Shown here: piece by piece, positions 63,800 through 64,000 of the stretch
How the letters are laid out: each line of letters starts with the position of its first letter
Position numbering within the stretch: the stretch's first letter is position 1
Made by a program: the position numbers and the translations under genes
Notes under the pieces: generated by a model
The model's database searches: none
What the model was told of the DNA's origin: nothing
The model's input: the letters and a program-made list of their open reading frames with translations, nothing else
Source of the DNA: Tolypeutes matacus
Lineage: Eukaryota > Chordata > Mammalia > Cingulata > Chlamyphoridae
Reading direction: 5' to 3'
DNA length: 64,000 nucleotides
Assembly (NCBI GenBank): GCA_026826555.1
Contig: JAKSZT010053883.1
Coordinates: forward strand, 27,087,225-27,151,224

Positions 63800-64000
63800 G
63801 AGAGAGCATTCTATGTGCCAGACACTGTGCTAAGCACTTTATTCATGGTATCTCATTTAATCCGTCTCTTAAAACTGTGATGTAGAGATTATTGTCCTTG
63901 TTTTATAGAAGAAGAAACTATTGAGAAGCAGAGAGGTGAAGAGATTTGCCCAAGGTCAGGCAGGAAGGGGTTGAGCTGGGATTCAACTGTATCTATAACA
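63800..64000 (-). repeat. MIR SINE at the window edge
   Basis: Reversed MIR: ctatgtgccagacactgtgc, then tctcatttaatccgtctctt, then agatttgcccaaggtcaggc. Cut by the window end. Confidence 0.85.

Larger units (their letters stand above)
61485..64000 (-). other. CSMD2 intron (partial) with LTRs and a SINE
   Basis: Reaches the window edge. Holds a solo LTR of ERV1 type (61568), a SINE (62519), a solo LTR of family A (62780) and a reversed MIR at the edge (63800-64000). No further exon was found. Confidence 0.7.

Overview
This is a eukaryotic, mammalian genomic window. Genes are split by GT-AG introns, most of the DNA is interspersed repeats, and two genes are recognised from their proteins. The lineage points to Xenarthra (armadillo or sloth), because at least ten copies of a tRNA-Ala-like SINE of the kind known from armadillo (DAS-SINE type) are present, several with perfect target-site duplications (TSDs). 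I cannot choose between armadillo and sloth from the sequence alone.

Layout. (1) 1-3367: upstream flank of old LTR and LINE pieces and SINEs. (2) 3368-21676, + strand: the complete coding part of ZSCAN20 in seven coding exons. They encode a 1045-residue protein with a SCAN domain, two Myb/SANT-like domains and ten C2H2 zinc fingers. Every exon junction keeps frame. (3) 21677-48190: intergenic. It holds the ZSCAN20 3' UTR (end not resolved), a 5'-complete L1 fragment, solo LTRs, an old hAT-type transposon split by an LTR, an HSBP1 retropseudogene, and a 7.5-kb block of ancient L1 3' ends with younger insertions nested inside. (4) 48190-64000, - strand: the 3' end of CSMD2. Six coding exons (61484 down to 53549) encode the last ~241 residues: the extracellular region near the membrane, the single transmembrane segment and the short cytoplasmic tail. 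A 3' UTR of about 5.4 kb is proposed. More 5' exons lie beyond the right edge.

The two genes are convergent (tail to tail). This agrees with the ZSCAN20-CSMD2 neighbourhood on human 1p35, recalled from general knowledge. ZSCAN20 is a nuclear DNA-binding protein and CSMD2 a neuronal membrane protein; nothing here suggests they work together.

I found no undescribed multi-gene system. The most unusual items are an L1 insertion that has its 5' end and a 17-bp TSD but no 3' half and no poly(A); a perfect 13-bp inverted repeat just after the CSMD2 stop codon; a fossil zinc finger inside ZSCAN20; a duplicated intronic segment on both sides of ZSCAN20's first Myb/SANT exon; two NAGNAG tandem splice acceptors; and all ten SINEs lying in one orientation. 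Repeat family names are from memory, without a database search.
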